NCBI GenBank assembly: GCA_023525715.1
Contig: CM042016.1
Location: 64,805,382 to 64,869,381 of the forward strand
Length of the DNA stretch: 64,000 nt
Direction of reading: 5' to 3'
Source of the DNA: Cichorium intybus
Taxonomy: Eukaryota; Streptophyta; Magnoliopsida; Asterales; Asteraceae
A model generated the notes under the pieces. The model saw nothing but the letters and a program-made list of their open reading frames with translations. It was not told the DNA's origin and ran no database searches. This document shows, piece after piece, positions 63,259 to 64,000 of this stretch (the stretch's first letter is position 1; every line of letters starts with the position of its first letter). The translations under genes and the position numbers were made by a program.

Positions 63259-64000
63259 TATTGGGAATATGTTGTATAGATTTGATGATGTCAATTTGTA
63301 TTAGATAGTTATTTTAGACTGCTTATTGTTGACAGCCAGTCTTGTCTAATAACTTTAAATATTATACTTAGACAAGCTGAGCTGTCAGGCAATATTTCAT
63401 TTATAATGTAAATGTTGGAGCTGTCAAATACTAAAGCGAAATCGACCAAAGTAAATATAAGTATGTCTCAGCTGCTGTCCTGGAACTGAAAAGAGTGAAA
63501 TGCCTGAAGCTGATCAGCTGATGTTGATACTGAAGACGGACAGCTGCTGTTGTTACTAAAGATAATCAGTAGATGCTGATACAGAATACTTGCTGATCAG
63601 GCATCAGCTGCTGCTGTCGCTGGTGCTGATAGGATCAGCGGGTACCGATAGGATCAGCTGGTGCTGATGTTCATCAAGCTTCTAAGCTGAAGCTGAAGCT
63701 GACTTTCGTGCTGATCCGACTGAAGGTCAGATCTGATATTATCTTGGAGATCAGATTTGTTATTATCCCTGAAGATTTGAATTCCTAAAATCTTGGGATA
63801 TGGTTTGATTGAAGATCTGCAGATAACATTGGATTGATATGAAGATCTGCAGAGATTATATTTTGACTGAAGATTCTCCTGATTTTTAGGAGATTATCCT
63901 GGAGCGTTTTATGACTATATTAATCAACAACCTCTGTGTGAAAAGGTTGGTGATTGATGATTTTCGTTAGTGACGAATTAGAGATATTTAAAGCTTAGTG
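63259..64000 (+). mobile_element. C2 right LTR, cut by the window edge
   Basis: Same LTR as 34785-35677 and 35703-36580. The first bases read TATTGGG instead of TGTTGGG, so the terminal TG is mutated. It continues past the window, so the outer target duplication (left flank ATCTC at 34780-34784) cannot be checked. Confidence 0.9.

Overview
This is nuclear DNA from a flowering plant. The evidence is one many-exon plant housekeeping gene, Ty1/copia and Ty3/gypsy LTR retrotransposons with initiator-tRNA-Met primer sites, MITEs, and long (TA)n microsatellites. The repeat families look eudicot, possibly Asteraceae; that is an inference from LTR ends such as TGTCACACCCC, not a proven identification.

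Layout. 1-3449: end of a minus-strand LTR element that runs off the left edge (leader, primer site, 2.6-kb LTR). 3997-6885: gypsy remnant (integrase C-terminus) followed by two LTR copies facing each other as a ~1.19-kb palindrome. 8346-20489: tandem duplication of a unit made of (TA)n, a MITE and the 3' end of a THO2 gene. The downstream copy is a truncated pseudogene, split by a 4.9-kb copia element (10334-15200, target duplication TTTCA). 18814-31833, minus strand: the only intact host gene, THO complex subunit 2, which I resolve into 29 exons with an open 1727-codon frame. Several introns carry MITEs or foldback elements. 31834-34784: upstream region, an AT-rich foldback element and a copia LTR fragment.

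34785-64000: one large nested stack. The outermost layer is a plus-strand, copia-like, probably non-autonomous element (C2). It has two LTRs at its left end, a gag-like coiled-coil ORF, no visible RT, and a right LTR that runs off the window. Its interior was split by a gypsy chromovirus (G3, 39989-48073) and by a solo LTR (S1, 49786-62423, target duplication TCTTA). S1 was split by a second gypsy chromovirus (G1, 51318-62409, minus strand), and G1's integrase was split by a 3.3-kb solo LTR (S2, 53269-56612, target duplication TGTTT).

Most interesting point: the C2 interior contains an intronless but mutated full-length copy of Mediator subunit MED11 and a fragment resembling TFIIIB subunit BRF1, both in C2's sense direction. 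This looks like capture of host transcripts by an LTR retrotransposon. THO2 acts in nuclear mRNA packaging and export. Everything else is transposon sequence or decayed gene pieces, and I see no tRNA, rRNA, CRISPR or prokaryotic-type system.
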